Below the pieces are notes generated by a model, which saw only the letters and a list, made by a program, of their open reading frames with translations, did not search any database and was not told the origin of the DNA. This document shows positions 43,489 to 51,707 of a stretch of 64,000 bases of DNA, piece after piece; positions within the stretch are counted from its first letter, which is position 1, and each line of letters starts with the position of its first letter. Origin of the DNA: Cellvibrionales bacterium. GTDB taxonomy: Bacteria; Pseudomonadota; Gammaproteobacteria; Pseudomonadales; UBA7239. The translations under genes and the position numbers were made by a program. The DNA is taken from NCBI GenBank assembly GCA_016713115.1, contig JADJPU010000001.1, forward strand, positions 1,116,001 to 1,180,000, written 5' to 3'.

Positions 43489-44263
43489 ACAAGCCGGCGT
43501 GTTGGCAGGATTATCGGTTGCCATCACGCGACCGCTGCATCAGGGCGACAGCTTGGTCGAGCGTCTGTGCGCACAGGGCGCGGACGCCACCAGCATTCCC
43601 TTGCTCACCATTGCGCCTTTGACCGAGGCGGCGCAGATCGAGGCTGTCAAAGCGCAACTGCAGGCCTTGGATCGTGTCGACATCGCCATTTTTGTCAGCC
43701 GCAATGCCGCCGAGCAGTTGTTGCGCGCACTGGCTGAATATCGATTGGCGTGGCCGCGCACGATTACAGCTATCGCTGTGGGCAGTCCGACGGCGCAGTT
43801 TCTCAATGAGCACGGTATTGCGGCGATCAGTCCTGCGCGTATGGACAGTGAGGGCATGTTGGCGCTGCCCGCTCTGCAAACTGCACAGGGAAAACACTGC
43901 GTGATTTTTCGCGGCCTAGGCGGGCGCGAAACCACCGCGCAGACATTGCGCGCACGCGGCGCAAGCGTGGATTACTGTGAGCTGTACCGGCGCGCATTGC
44001 CGCCTAATGCGGCTGCAGCGTGGACGCAGTGGATTGAGGACACGGGCACGCACAAATGGGCATGTGTCAACAGCGTGGAAACGCTGCAGAATTTACTGCA
44101 AGTGGATGCGAGAGCAGCGGCGCGTGCTAACCTCAGCTTGGTGGTGCCTGGGCCTCGCGTAACGGAACGCGCGCAACGCGCTGGTTTTACGCGCGTTTTC
44201 ACCGCAATAGATGCAACCGATAATCAAATTTTTCAAACGATCACGCGTGGGTATCACAGATGA
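43481..44263 (+). CDS. hemD: Uroporphyrinogen-III synthase
   Basis: A 260-aa enzyme that cyclises hydroxymethylbilane with ring D inversion. The family is poorly conserved; recognisable parts are GLSVAITRPLHQGDSLVERL, IAIFVSRNAAEQLL, AIAVGSPTAQFLNEHG and FRGLGGRETTAQTLRARGA, then WACVNSVETLQNLL. Its position between hemC and hemX confirms the call. The start overlaps the hemC end and its stop overlaps hemX by four bases. Confidence 0.9.
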   Translation: MTEQAGVLAGLSVAITRPLHQGDSLVERLCAQGADATSIPLLTIAPLTEAAQIEAVKAQLQALDRVDIAIFVSRNAAEQLLRALAEYRLAWPRTITAIAVGSPTAQFLNEHGIAAISPARMDSEGMLALPALQTAQGKHCVIFRGLGGRETTAQTLRARGASVDYCELYRRALPPNAAAAWTQWIEDTGTHKWACVNSVETLQNLLQVDARAAARANLSLVVPGPRVTERAQRAGFTRVFTAIDATDNQIFQTITRGYHR

Positions 44264-45348
44264 CGGAAACGCCAATGACTTATGACGCCACACCGACCGC
44301 TGGTGTCGAAAAAAAACGCGGCACGGCATGGGGCATGTACACCGCGTTGTTCGTGTTGTTTTTATTTAATGCGGCGACGATTGCAGGCGGCGTGTGGTTG
44401 TGGAAACAATTGTCAGTGAGCAATCATGCGGCACAAGCCACGCAGCAGGCGTTGACGGAGCAGACAGAAAAATCTACAGCACTCAAGAGTGTTGTAGAAA
44501 AACAAGCAGAAGATGCCAAAAATTTTCGCCAAAAAGTGACGGATATTTTGCGTGACAACAGCGAAAAATTGCGCAGCTTAGATCGCATTGATACCAGCTA
44601 TTGGCGCTTGGCGGAAGCGGAGTTTTTGTTGAAGCAAGCGCACCAGCGTTTGTTTATCACCCACGATGCCGACACAGCGGATTTGCTGTTGGCTTCGGCA
44701 GAGGCTGCCATCATGCAGCAAAAAGACCCAGGCTTACTGCCAGTGCGCAGCGCTATTGCCAAAGATCGCGTCGCGCTGAAAAATGTACCGCGTGTGGATC
44801 GTGACAGCCTCTATTTGCGTTTGCAGGCCTTGTCATCGCAAGTGGGTATGCTGACCAGTAACAACCGCTTTTTGCGCGCCGATGACGAGACAGGTGTTGA
44901 TACCGAAGCAGAAGAAAAATCGTATGTCGATGTGTTGTGGGAGCGTTTGTTGTCGATAGTGCGCATTCGTCACTACGATCAACCGGTAGAGCCGCTGTTG
45001 CCGCCAGAACAACAATTGTATTTTTCGCAGAACTTACAACTAGCGCTGCTGCAATCACAGCTGGGCTTACTGCAGTCGCAGCAGGAAACCTATGCCAGCA
45101 ACTTGGCGCGCGCGCATGCTTGGGTCAACCAATACTGCCAAACCAGCGACCCCGTAGTGGCAGAGTGGCTCAATGAAGCGCAAGCCCTGATGCGCATAGA
45201 AATTGCGCCGCCGATGCCGAATATTTCTGACTCACTGGCGATAGTGCAAAAACTGATTGAGCAGCGCGCTGATGAAATTCGCAAAGCGTTGATGTTGGGC
45301 GATGATACGGATGTGGATGCGGACGATGCCGCGCAGGAGCTGCCTTAA
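44260..45348 (+). CDS. hemX: HemX family protein
   Basis: A 362-aa inner-membrane protein of the HemX family (PF04375), historically annotated as uroporphyrinogen-III C-methyltransferase although it lacks that catalytic domain. One transmembrane segment (GMYTALFVLFLFNAATIAGG) near residue 25 is followed by a long coiled-coil and helical periplasmic part (ATQQALTEQTEKSTALKSVV). Typical RLFITHDADTADLLLASAEA is present. A scaffold role with HemY is suspected. It overlaps both neighbours by a few bases. Confidence 0.88.
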   Translation: MTETPMTYDATPTAGVEKKRGTAWGMYTALFVLFLFNAATIAGGVWLWKQLSVSNHAAQATQQALTEQTEKSTALKSVVEKQAEDAKNFRQKVTDILRDNSEKLRSLDRIDTSYWRLAEAEFLLKQAHQRLFITHDADTADLLLASAEAAIMQQKDPGLLPVRSAIAKDRVALKNVPRVDRDSLYLRLQALSSQVGMLTSNNRFLRADDETGVDTEAEEKSYVDVLWERLLSIVRIRHYDQPVEPLLPPEQQLYFSQNLQLALLQSQLGLLQSQQETYASNLARAHAWVNQYCQTSDPVVAEWLNEAQALMRIEIAPPMPNISDSLAIVQKLIEQRADEIRKALMLGDDTDVDADDAAQELP

Positions 45349-46433
45349 TGCGCCGTTGGATACTGCTGTTTGTCTCCGGTTTGATCGGTCTGCCGCTGCT
45401 GCTGCGCCTTATTGCCTTGGATGACAGTTTTGTCGTGTTGGTGTTTGGTCAAACCACAGTAGAAATGCCGTTGTGGTTTGTGGCGGCGGCGATGCTCTTG
45501 TTGACCGTAGTCGGCTATTACGGCACACGGTTTTTGTTGGCGGTACTTTTTACGCCGCGCCGTATCAATCGCTGGATGAATCGCCGCAATCAACGCAAAG
45601 TGCAAAATCTCACCTTGAGTGGTTATCTGTCGCTCTTGGAAGGCAATTGGAGTAGCGCGAGCCGCGATTTGCAAAAAGCGGCAGATAAATCGGATACCGC
45701 CGTACTCAATTATTTGTTGGCAGCCAAGGCGCGTATTGAAAACGGCGATCTTCCCAGTGCAGAAAACTTGCTGCGCAAGGCAGAAGAGGCTCTGCCGGAA
45801 GCGCGCATCCCGATTAGTATTTATCAGGCGCAATTGTTGCAACAAATCGGCGTGCCAGAAAAAGCACATGAAGTATTGGAAATGCTGGCGGCTGAAAATC
45901 CGCGTCATGCCTATGTTCAAAAATTATTGGTGGATAGCCATCGCCAACGCGGCGACACGGAAACTGTATTGCAAATACTGAGCCATCAGCATCGCCAAAA
46001 ACCGCTGCAAGATGTAGCGATGATCAGTGAACTGTGCCGCTTGCAAATTTCGCACGGCAACGGCGCGGCAGCTGAGGAGTTGCTGCGCAAGAAGTTGACC
46101 AAACAGTGGTTGTCGGAGTGGGTGACACTGTATGGCAATGCCGCTGGCAGCAATGGCATACAACAATTGCAGACCGCAGAAAAATGGCTGAAGGAGCATC
46201 AGCATGATGCAGCGCTGCATTTAGCGCTGGCGCATATCTGCCAGCGCAATCAGCTGTGGGCAAAAGCGCGAGATTACTACGAGAGTTATTTAGCGCTGCA
46301 AAAAGATGAAGTTGCTGCCAAGGAACTTGTGCAGCTATTGCAGGCCTTAGGAGAGAGGGAAAAGGCGCAACAATGGCTGCAAAAAATTGCTGCGCATCAC
46401 ACGGACACACTACCCCTGCCATCAACCACCTGA
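45348..46433 (+). CDS. hemY: HemY family TPR membrane protein
   Basis: A 361-aa protein of the HemY family of proteobacteria (not the Gram-positive protoporphyrinogen oxidase of the same symbol). Two N-terminal transmembrane segments (WILLFVSGLIGLPLLLRLIA and WFVAAAMLLLTVVGYYGTRF) are followed by tetratricopeptide repeats through the C-terminus, such as GYLSLLEGNWSSASRDLQKA. It is the last gene of hemCDXY, one base overlapping hemX. A role in organising haem synthesis is proposed in the literature. Confidence 0.9.
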   Translation: MRRWILLFVSGLIGLPLLLRLIALDDSFVVLVFGQTTVEMPLWFVAAAMLLLTVVGYYGTRFLLAVLFTPRRINRWMNRRNQRKVQNLTLSGYLSLLEGNWSSASRDLQKAADKSDTAVLNYLLAAKARIENGDLPSAENLLRKAEEALPEARIPISIYQAQLLQQIGVPEKAHEVLEMLAAENPRHAYVQKLLVDSHRQRGDTETVLQILSHQHRQKPLQDVAMISELCRLQISHGNGAAAEELLRKKLTKQWLSEWVTLYGNAAGSNGIQQLQTAEKWLKEHQHDAALHLALAHICQRNQLWAKARDYYESYLALQKDEVAAKELVQLLQALGEREKAQQWLQKIAAHHTDTLPLPSTT

Positions 46434-46443
46434 GAGATTCATC

Positions 46444-46968
46444 ATGCGTTGTGCGTTGTTAAACCACCCCTTGTGTCGCGCGCTGTTTTCAACACGCGGC
46501 TTGTTCTTTTTGATGGCGGCAGCCAGTTTGTTTTTAATGTTGTTCGCGCTGTATCTGCAACATTTTTTGGGTGAACATCCCTGCCCGTTGTGCATCACCC
46601 AGCGCATGTTCGTCATTGTGATTGGCGTGTTGGCGCTACTCGCTGCTGTACACAACCCCGCGCAACTCGGCCGCCGCGTGTGGAGTGCGTTGGTGATGTT
46701 GGCAGCTATCGGTGGCGGTATCGTCGCGGGTCGCCATGTATGGATACAGCGCTTACCGGAAGATCGTGTGCCGGTTTGCGGCCCTGATCTCGCGTATATG
46801 TTTGAAAATTTCCCACTGCAAAAAGCCATTCATTTACTGTTTAACGGCGATGGCAATTGCCACGAAGTGGGCTGGACATTTTTAACGCTGAGCATTCCTG
46901 AGTGGACGCTGATAGCGTTTACGGGTTTTGCAGTAGTCGCTGTGTTGCAGTGGGTGCGCAAAGGCTAA
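46444..46968 (+). CDS. dsbB: Disulfide bond formation protein DsbB
   Basis: A 174-aa inner-membrane protein that reoxidises DsbA and passes electrons to quinones. It has four hydrophobic segments. The first periplasmic Cys pair is HPCPLCITQRMF. The second pair is spread over VCGPDLAYMF and GNCHEVGW. ATG 46444 is chosen since the longer frame overlaps hemY without a ribosome site. It follows hemY by 10 bases, an arrangement also seen in pseudomonads, and pairs functionally with dsbA at 33990. Confidence 0.92.
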   Translation: MRCALLNHPLCRALFSTRGLFFLMAAASLFLMLFALYLQHFLGEHPCPLCITQRMFVIVIGVLALLAAVHNPAQLGRRVWSALVMLAAIGGGIVAGRHVWIQRLPEDRVPVCGPDLAYMFENFPLQKAIHLLFNGDGNCHEVGWTFLTLSIPEWTLIAFTGFAVVAVLQWVRKG

Positions 46969-47029
46969 TTGAGTGGCATTGAGTTAGAACAGTGATCGAA
47001 AAACAGAACACTCAGAAAACGCCCTGATT

Positions 47030-47048
47030 TTTATATTGCCAATATAAA
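47030..47048. promoter_or_regulatory. Palindrome upstream of brnTA
   Basis: TTTATATTG-C-CAATATAAA is a perfect 9+1+9 dyad, ten bases upstream of the -35 hexamer. BrnA-type antitoxins repress their own operons, so this is the likely operator. A second palindrome TGTAGCTACA (47074-47083) overlaps the -10 box. Confidence 0.6.
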
Positions 47049-47057
47049 GGTCGGCGG

Positions 47058-47085
47058 TTGACTGTATATTTTATGTAGCTACAAT
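47058..47085 (+). promoter_or_regulatory. Sigma-70-type promoter of brnTA
   Basis: TTGACT (47058-47063) and TACAAT (47080-47085) are spaced 16 bases apart. Expected initiation at about 47092 coincides with the first ATG of brnT at 47093, so the transcript may be leaderless. Confidence 0.7.
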
Positions 47086-47092
47086 AAAAAAC

Positions 47093-47362
47093 ATGCGAAT
47101 GGAGTTTGACCCAATCAAGGATGTGGCGAATCTCGAGAAACACGGGGTTTCGCTGGCTATGGCCGAGCAATTAGATTGGGATGCTGCGTTGGTTTGGATC
47201 GATGACAGGTTTTCATACATGGAGCTGCGCATGATTGCGTTGGCACCAGAAACAAACACGGTTTACTACGTTGCTTTTGTTGAGAAGGATGAGATTCGTA
47301 GAATCATCAGCCTTCGTCGCGCCACTCGCCGAGAGGTGATTCACTATGTCGAAAATATCTAA
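47093..47362 (+). CDS. brnT: BrnT-family toxin
   Basis: An 89-aa ribonuclease toxin of the BrnT (RelE-like fold) family. Family features are EFDPIKDVANLEKHGVSLAM, then WDAALVWIDDR, LRMIALAPETNTVYYVAFVE and IRRIISLRRATRREVIHYVE with the conserved basic residues. It precedes its antitoxin, the usual BrnTA order, and overlaps it by 17 bases. ATG 47093 lies at the predicted transcription start; ATG 47099 is an alternative. Confidence 0.93.
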   Translation: MRMEFDPIKDVANLEKHGVSLAMAEQLDWDAALVWIDDRFSYMELRMIALAPETNTVYYVAFVEKDEIRRIISLRRATRREVIHYVENI

Positions 47363-47645
47363 GAAATCTAAAATCGCAATACCATCGGCAGCAGAAGATC
47401 GCCGTATTGTTGCAGCCGCTAAGCGTGATCCCGATGCGCAACCTCTGACGGACAAGCAGCTGAATGCGATGGTTCCTCTGAAGTCATTACGAGGACGACC
47501 TAAGCTGGAGAACAAAAAACAGTTAGTGTCGGTGCGTTACAGCCAAGAGGTTATCGAATATTTTCGAGCTACTGGAGATGGTTGGCAGTCTCGTATGGAT
47601 GATGTACTGCGCAGGTATGTTGCACGCCATCGCAAAGTATTGTGA
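47346..47645 (+). CDS. brnA: BrnA-family antitoxin
   Basis: A 99-aa antitoxin that neutralises BrnT and represses the operon. The first half is basic and flexible (IPSAAEDRRIVAAAKRDPDA). LKSLRGRPKLENKKQLVSVR is the typical G-R-P linker. The C-terminal ribbon-helix-helix is VSVRYSQEVIEYFRATGDGW followed by QSRMDDVLRRYV. A bidirectional terminator lies 22 bases past its stop. Confidence 0.92.
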   Translation: MSKISKKSKIAIPSAAEDRRIVAAAKRDPDAQPLTDKQLNAMVPLKSLRGRPKLENKKQLVSVRYSQEVIEYFRATGDGWQSRMDDVLRRYVARHRKVL

Positions 47646-47667
47646 CTCGTTGCAAAAACGGATGCAT

Positions 47668-47695
47668 AAAAAAACCGGCAGCTGCCGGTTTTTTT
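47668..47695. terminator. Bidirectional terminator between brnA and FKBP gene
   Basis: CCGGCAGCTGCCGG is a perfect palindrome flanked by A7 on the left and T7 on the right. It can end transcription of brnTA on the plus strand and of the FKBP gene on the minus strand. Confidence 0.88.
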
Positions 47696-47713
47696 ATACC
47701 TGAACAAAAAGCA

Positions 47714-48571
47714 TCAGTCTTTCTTGACTTCTTCTGTCGGTTTGGCGGGCTCTTCTATCGGAGCCAGTGTTTGGCTGTCAACAGCTTCTACTTTTTTGTC
47801 ACCTTCAGCTGCGCCGATTTTGTGCAGTGTGATTTCAAAAATCAGCGTGGCGTTAGGGCCGATATCGCCGCCTGTGCCGCCAGCGCCGTAAGCCAGATCA
47901 GACGGGATCACTACGCGCCACTTTGAGCCAACAGGCATCAATTGTAGAGCCTCAGTCCAGCCAGGAATAACAGCGTTCACAGCGAATGATGCTGGCTCGC
48001 CGCGTTTGATCGAGCTGTCGAACTCTTTGCCATCAATCAGCGTGCCAACATAGTCAACAGTTACGGTATCGGTAGCTTTGGGCTTTTCACCTTTGCCTTC
48101 GGTCAACACTTCGTACTGCACGCCACTTTTGGTGGTGATCACGCCGGCTTTCTTGCCATTTTCTGCCAAGAATTTGTCACCTTCTTCTTTGTTTTTTGCG
48201 CTGTCAGCTTCCAGCTTGGCTTGTTCAGCTTTTTGAGCTTCTTCCATTTTTTTCTGCATTTCTGTTTGGAAGGCCACCATTGCCTGCTGCATTTCTTCTT
48301 TGGTTAATTTTGGCTCGCTGCCATCCATAGCGGTTTTGATGCCAGAGACAAAGCTGGTTTCATCCAAGGGCACTTGGTTGGCTTTGAATTGGCTGCCGAT
48401 ATTCATACCGAGGATGTAGCTGACTTTTTGCGCTTGCGTCATGTTGCTAGCTGCTGCAGCGGGTTTAGCGGCATCGGCGGCGGGCGCGGCTGCTTTGTCA
48501 TCCTTGCAGGCGCTCAGTGTCATCAAACTGGTTGCGGCAACAGTCGCCATAGCCAAAGTGCGAATTTTCAT
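47714..48571 (-). CDS. FKBP-type peptidyl-prolyl isomerase lipoprotein (Mip/FkpA-like)
   Basis: A 285-aa envelope chaperone. The signal sequence ends in a lipobox (TLSAC at Cys 21), so it is probably a lipoprotein. Residues ~45-145 are the helical dimerisation domain (VSYILGMNIGSQFKANQVPL, then a Lys/Glu-rich coiled coil). Residues ~160-255 form the FKBP domain: VTVDYVGTLIDGKEFDSSIK, FAVNAVIPGWTEALQLMPVG, LAYGAGGTGGDIGPNATLIF. An acidic Pro/Glu tail follows. It has its own terminator shared with brnA. Confidence 0.92.
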   Translation of the reverse strand: MKIRTLAMATVAATSLMTLSACKDDKAAAPAADAAKPAAAASNMTQAQKVSYILGMNIGSQFKANQVPLDETSFVSGIKTAMDGSEPKLTKEEMQQAMVAFQTEMQKKMEEAQKAEQAKLEADSAKNKEEGDKFLAENGKKAGVITTKSGVQYEVLTEGKGEKPKATDTVTVDYVGTLIDGKEFDSSIKRGEPASFAVNAVIPGWTEALQLMPVGSKWRVVIPSDLAYGAGGTGGDIGPNATLIFEITLHKIGAAEGDKKVEAVDSQTLAPIEEPAKPTEEVKKD

Positions 48572-48734
48572 CGAAGGATTCCCTTTGAGAGTTGGATAGT
48601 GAGTCGCGGATCATACCCCGCACGGCAACAGACCGCTACGCCCACCGCAAGTTCCCGCGATGCGGGCGTGGGCGATTACCTATTAAGCCGGTGGGGATCG
48701 CAAGGTGATAATAACGGACCCTGTGGAGGTAAGT

Positions 48735-49418
48735 ATGAGCACACCTAAACCTTTTACTGCGCCGACACCGATGTCGCCCCATAACCCCGAGTGGGCGGCG
48801 CGTCGGCGCATTGCTGCACAGATGCGCGCTTTGAATGAATTAATGCTAACGCGCGACTTGCCATTGGCGCAGTTGCAGCGTGTGGAAGATAGTCTGAGTG
48901 CGCTGAGTGAAATAGGCGCAGACAGCCCCGTGGTACACGGGCGCTTGGAGTGGGCCGCAACGGGGAGAAATGGCTCCTACGATTTGCTCTCGCGCGAAAC
49001 CACGCCCATCGCTGGTCAGAGCAACACGCTGTCACCGCCGCTGCACATGCAGCTCGATTACGAAAAAGGCGAAGCGCACGCCACAGTCACGCTGGGTTGG
49101 GCATTTGAGGGCCCGCCCAAATGCGTGCACGGTGGATGGGTGGCCGCGCTGTTCGACGAGTTTCTCGGCTGTGCGCAATTGTTGTCTGGTGCTGCCGGCG
49201 CCACCGGCAATCTCAGCGTGCGCTACAAACGCCCTACGCCGCTGAACAAGGAACTCACCCTGTTTGCCAAGGTCAAGGAAGTGCACGGTCGCAAAATCTT
49301 GATGGAAGGCACACTCAGTGCCGAGGGTCATGTCACCGCCAGCTGCGAGGGTTTGTTCATCAGTTTTGCCGAAGGCGTGTTGAACTTAGCAGAACGCAAA
49401 TTGGTCGTTGATGGTTAA
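48735..49418 (+). CDS. Hotdog-fold thioesterase (PaaI-like)
   Basis: A 227-aa protein whose C-terminal ~130 residues form a single hotdog domain. GPPKCVHGGWVAALFDEFLG is the conserved HGG(x)4-5 D/E loop with its helix, and LSVRYKRPTPLNKELTLFAK is the next strand pair. The first ~90 residues (RRRIAAQMRALNELMLTRDL) are helical and unassigned. Such enzymes hydrolyse acyl-CoA thioesters; the substrate is unknown. ATG 48735 has GGAGGT 4 bases upstream. Confidence 0.8.
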   Translation: MSTPKPFTAPTPMSPHNPEWAARRRIAAQMRALNELMLTRDLPLAQLQRVEDSLSALSEIGADSPVVHGRLEWAATGRNGSYDLLSRETTPIAGQSNTLSPPLHMQLDYEKGEAHATVTLGWAFEGPPKCVHGGWVAALFDEFLGCAQLLSGAAGATGNLSVRYKRPTPLNKELTLFAKVKEVHGRKILMEGTLSAEGHVTASCEGLFISFAEGVLNLAERKLVVDG

Positions 49419-49464
49419 AGTTTGCTATGGTGACCTAGCTGTTTTTTTCAACGAGGACAAACAC

Positions 49465-50058
49465 ATGAACAAAAAAACTTTTTGGGCTAGCAGTGTATTG
49501 GTTTCTGCTTTTATGGCGGCCGCACTGCCAGCGCACGCCGACGATTACAAAATTGATGAAACGCATAGCTTTGTTCAATTTCGTACGCAACATATTGGTT
49601 TCAGCTGGTTGTACGGACGCTTCAGCGTAATAGGCGGCAGTTTTACTTATGATGCCGCACAACCTGAAAAAAACAGTATTGCTATCACGGTGGATGTAGA
49701 CAGTATCGACACCAATCACGATTTGCGCGATGACCATCTGCAAGAAAAATATTTGCACACCGATAAAACGCCCAAAGCCAGCTTCAAAAGTTCGGCTTAC
49801 CAAGGCGATGCCAATAGCGGTACGGTGACAGGTGAATTGACGCTGAACAATGTCAGCAAAGTAGTCACGATTCCTATCAAAAAAATTGGCGAAGGCACAG
49901 ACCCGTGGGGTGGTTACCGCGTGGGTTTTGAAGGTACTCTGACCATAGACGCACGTGACTTTGGCTACAAGTATGAGCTCGGTGAAAAAAGTTATGTGGT
50001 GGAATTGCAGTTAGGTGTAGAAGGCGCGCGCACCAGCGGCAAGCCAGCTAAAAGTTAA
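49465..50058 (+). CDS. YceI-family periplasmic lipid-binding protein
   Basis: A 197-aa secreted protein. The signal peptide is MNKKTFWASSVLVSAFMAAA, cleaved at about AHA-DD. The YceI lipocalin-like barrel follows: YKIDETHSFVQFRTQHIGFS, WLYGRFSVIGGSFTYD, DVDSIDTNHDLRDDHLQEKY and FKSSAYQGD. YceI proteins bind isoprenoid or other lipid ligands. It precedes a cytochrome b561 gene by 36 bases, a common pairing, so a shared transcript and a quinone-related role are likely. Confidence 0.9.
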   Translation: MNKKTFWASSVLVSAFMAAALPAHADDYKIDETHSFVQFRTQHIGFSWLYGRFSVIGGSFTYDAAQPEKNSIAITVDVDSIDTNHDLRDDHLQEKYLHTDKTPKASFKSSAYQGDANSGTVTGELTLNNVSKVVTIPIKKIGEGTDPWGGYRVGFEGTLTIDARDFGYKYELGEKSYVVELQLGVEGARTSGKPAKS

Positions 50059-50094
50059 AGTCTAGATTGCACAAAAACATGCGGGAGAGTGTGC

Positions 50095-50625
50095 ATGAGC
50101 GCCGATAATGCTGTAACGAGATACCCAGCCACCATACGCTGGCTGCATCGCATCATTGCACTGCTGATGATTTTTATGATCGCGCTGGGTTGGTATTTGT
50201 CAGAAATGGAATACGAACACCCTGACAAAGCTATGTTGCTGCAGTTACATCGCACTATCGGTCTTTCTCTGTTTCCTCTCGGTCTGGCGCATTTGTGGGC
50301 TTACGCCTATTTGCCGCGCCCTGCTTTTTCTGCACACCTACAACCGTGGGAAAAAACGCTGGCAAAACTTGCGCATTTTTTTCTGTTGTATGTGGTGATT
50401 GCGATTCCCGTGGCGGGTTATTTGATGTCCGGCGATAAATTGCTTGTGTTGGGCGATACCGCGGTACCGCAGTTGTTGGAATTGAACAAAGGCCTGCGCA
50501 AAACGCTATTTGGTGTGCATGAAACGCTGGCGTGGATAGCGGCGTTTGTGATTGGTCTGCATGTGGGGGGCGCACTGAAACACCACTTCATCGACAAAGA
50601 CGACACGCTGCGTAAGATGCTGTAG
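50095..50625 (+). CDS. Cytochrome b561
   Basis: A 176-aa four-helix membrane haem protein that transfers electrons between quinones and partners. Helices begin at RWLHRIIALLMIFMIALGWY, LLQLHRTIGLSLFPLGLAHL, LAHFFLLYVVIAIPVAGYLM and LFGVHETLAWIAAFVIGLHV. Histidines in each helix are candidate haem ligands. The tail HHFIDKDDTLRKML is typical of the family. ATG 50095 has GGGAG 7 bases upstream. It follows the YceI gene. Confidence 0.92.
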   Translation: MSADNAVTRYPATIRWLHRIIALLMIFMIALGWYLSEMEYEHPDKAMLLQLHRTIGLSLFPLGLAHLWAYAYLPRPAFSAHLQPWEKTLAKLAHFFLLYVVIAIPVAGYLMSGDKLLVLGDTAVPQLLELNKGLRKTLFGVHETLAWIAAFVIGLHVGGALKHHFIDKDDTLRKML

Positions 50626-50637
50626 TTAATATGGCAG

Positions 50638-51684
50638 TTAGTGAGCGTGTTGTTCTAGCGCCCACGCCACATGTTCGCGCACCAAAACAGATTCATGCTC
50701 ACGGCGGCTGTTGAGTGCAAAAATAATCTCTGATGTCGTGCGCGCATTGCCCAGTGCCACGGCGATGTTGCGCAACCAGCCCTCGTAGCCGATGCGGCGC
50801 AGGGCAGAGCCTGCGGTTTTTTCTAAATATTCTTCTTCGCTCCACGCAAATAATGCCGTGAGTTGTACATCATCCAAGTTGTGTTTTGGTTGAAACACTT
50901 CCTGCTCGGTGCGCTGCGCAAACTTATTCCACGGACACACAGCTTGGCAGTCGTCGCAACCAAAAATGCGATTGCCGATTTTTTTGCGCAGCTCGAGTGG
51001 AATGCTGCCGCGCAATTCAATCGTGAGATAGGAAATACAGCGACTGGCATTCAATTGTTGTGGCGCGACAAAAGCCTGCGTGGGGCAGAGATCCAAACAC
51101 GCCGTGCAGGTGCCGCAGTGTGTGGTTTCTTGCGGCGCGGTTAAGGGCAGCGGTAAATCGGTGAGAATTTCGCCGAGAAAAAAATACGAACCGGCTTGCG
51201 AATTGATCAGCATGGTGTTTTTGCCTATCCAACCCAAACCGGATTTTTGTGCAAACGCGCGTTCTAGCACCGGCGCGCTGTCTACCACGGCGCGGTGCTT
51301 GTGCGGAAACTGCGTTTCAATTTTTTGCGCCAGCAGGGCGAGGCGTTTGCGCATCCATTTGTGGTAATCGCGCCCCAAGGCGTAGCGCGCAATGTACGCG
51401 CCGCCATCCGCATTCACTTTGGCAATGAGATTGCTGTCTTGGTCGGATAAATAATCCATGCGCACAGAAATCACGCGCAGTGCGCCTGTATGCAATTGTT
51501 CTGGATGTTCGCGCAGCGCGGCGTGTTGTTGCATCCAGTGCATATCCGCGTGATAGCCGTTTTGCAGCCAGCGCTGTAAATATTGCGCGTGTTGGCCGAC
51601 ATCAATATCGCTAACGCCGATCTGCTGAAAATCGAGTTCGCGCGCCCAGTGTTGCAACTGGGTTAATAGATTTTCATCGTCCAT
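50638..51684 (-). CDS. queG: Epoxyqueuosine reductase
   Basis: A 348-aa cobalamin-dependent enzyme that makes queuosine from epoxyqueuosine in tRNA. VVDSAPVLERAFAQKSGLGW and IGKNTMLIN are family signatures. Two 4Fe-4S clusters are supplied by CGTCTACLDLCPTQAF and CDDCQAVCPW with a further cysteine. A short HEAT-like tail (EHESVLVREHVAWALEQH) closes it. It converges with the b561 gene and has dapB upstream on the same strand. Confidence 0.94.
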   Translation of the reverse strand: MDDENLLTQLQHWARELDFQQIGVSDIDVGQHAQYLQRWLQNGYHADMHWMQQHAALREHPEQLHTGALRVISVRMDYLSDQDSNLIAKVNADGGAYIARYALGRDYHKWMRKRLALLAQKIETQFPHKHRAVVDSAPVLERAFAQKSGLGWIGKNTMLINSQAGSYFFLGEILTDLPLPLTAPQETTHCGTCTACLDLCPTQAFVAPQQLNASRCISYLTIELRGSIPLELRKKIGNRIFGCDDCQAVCPWNKFAQRTEQEVFQPKHNLDDVQLTALFAWSEEEYLEKTAGSALRRIGYEGWLRNIAVALGNARTTSEIIFALNSRREHESVLVREHVAWALEQHAH

Positions 51685-51707
51685 CTGCGCGGTAGGGCAT
51701 AAAAAAC

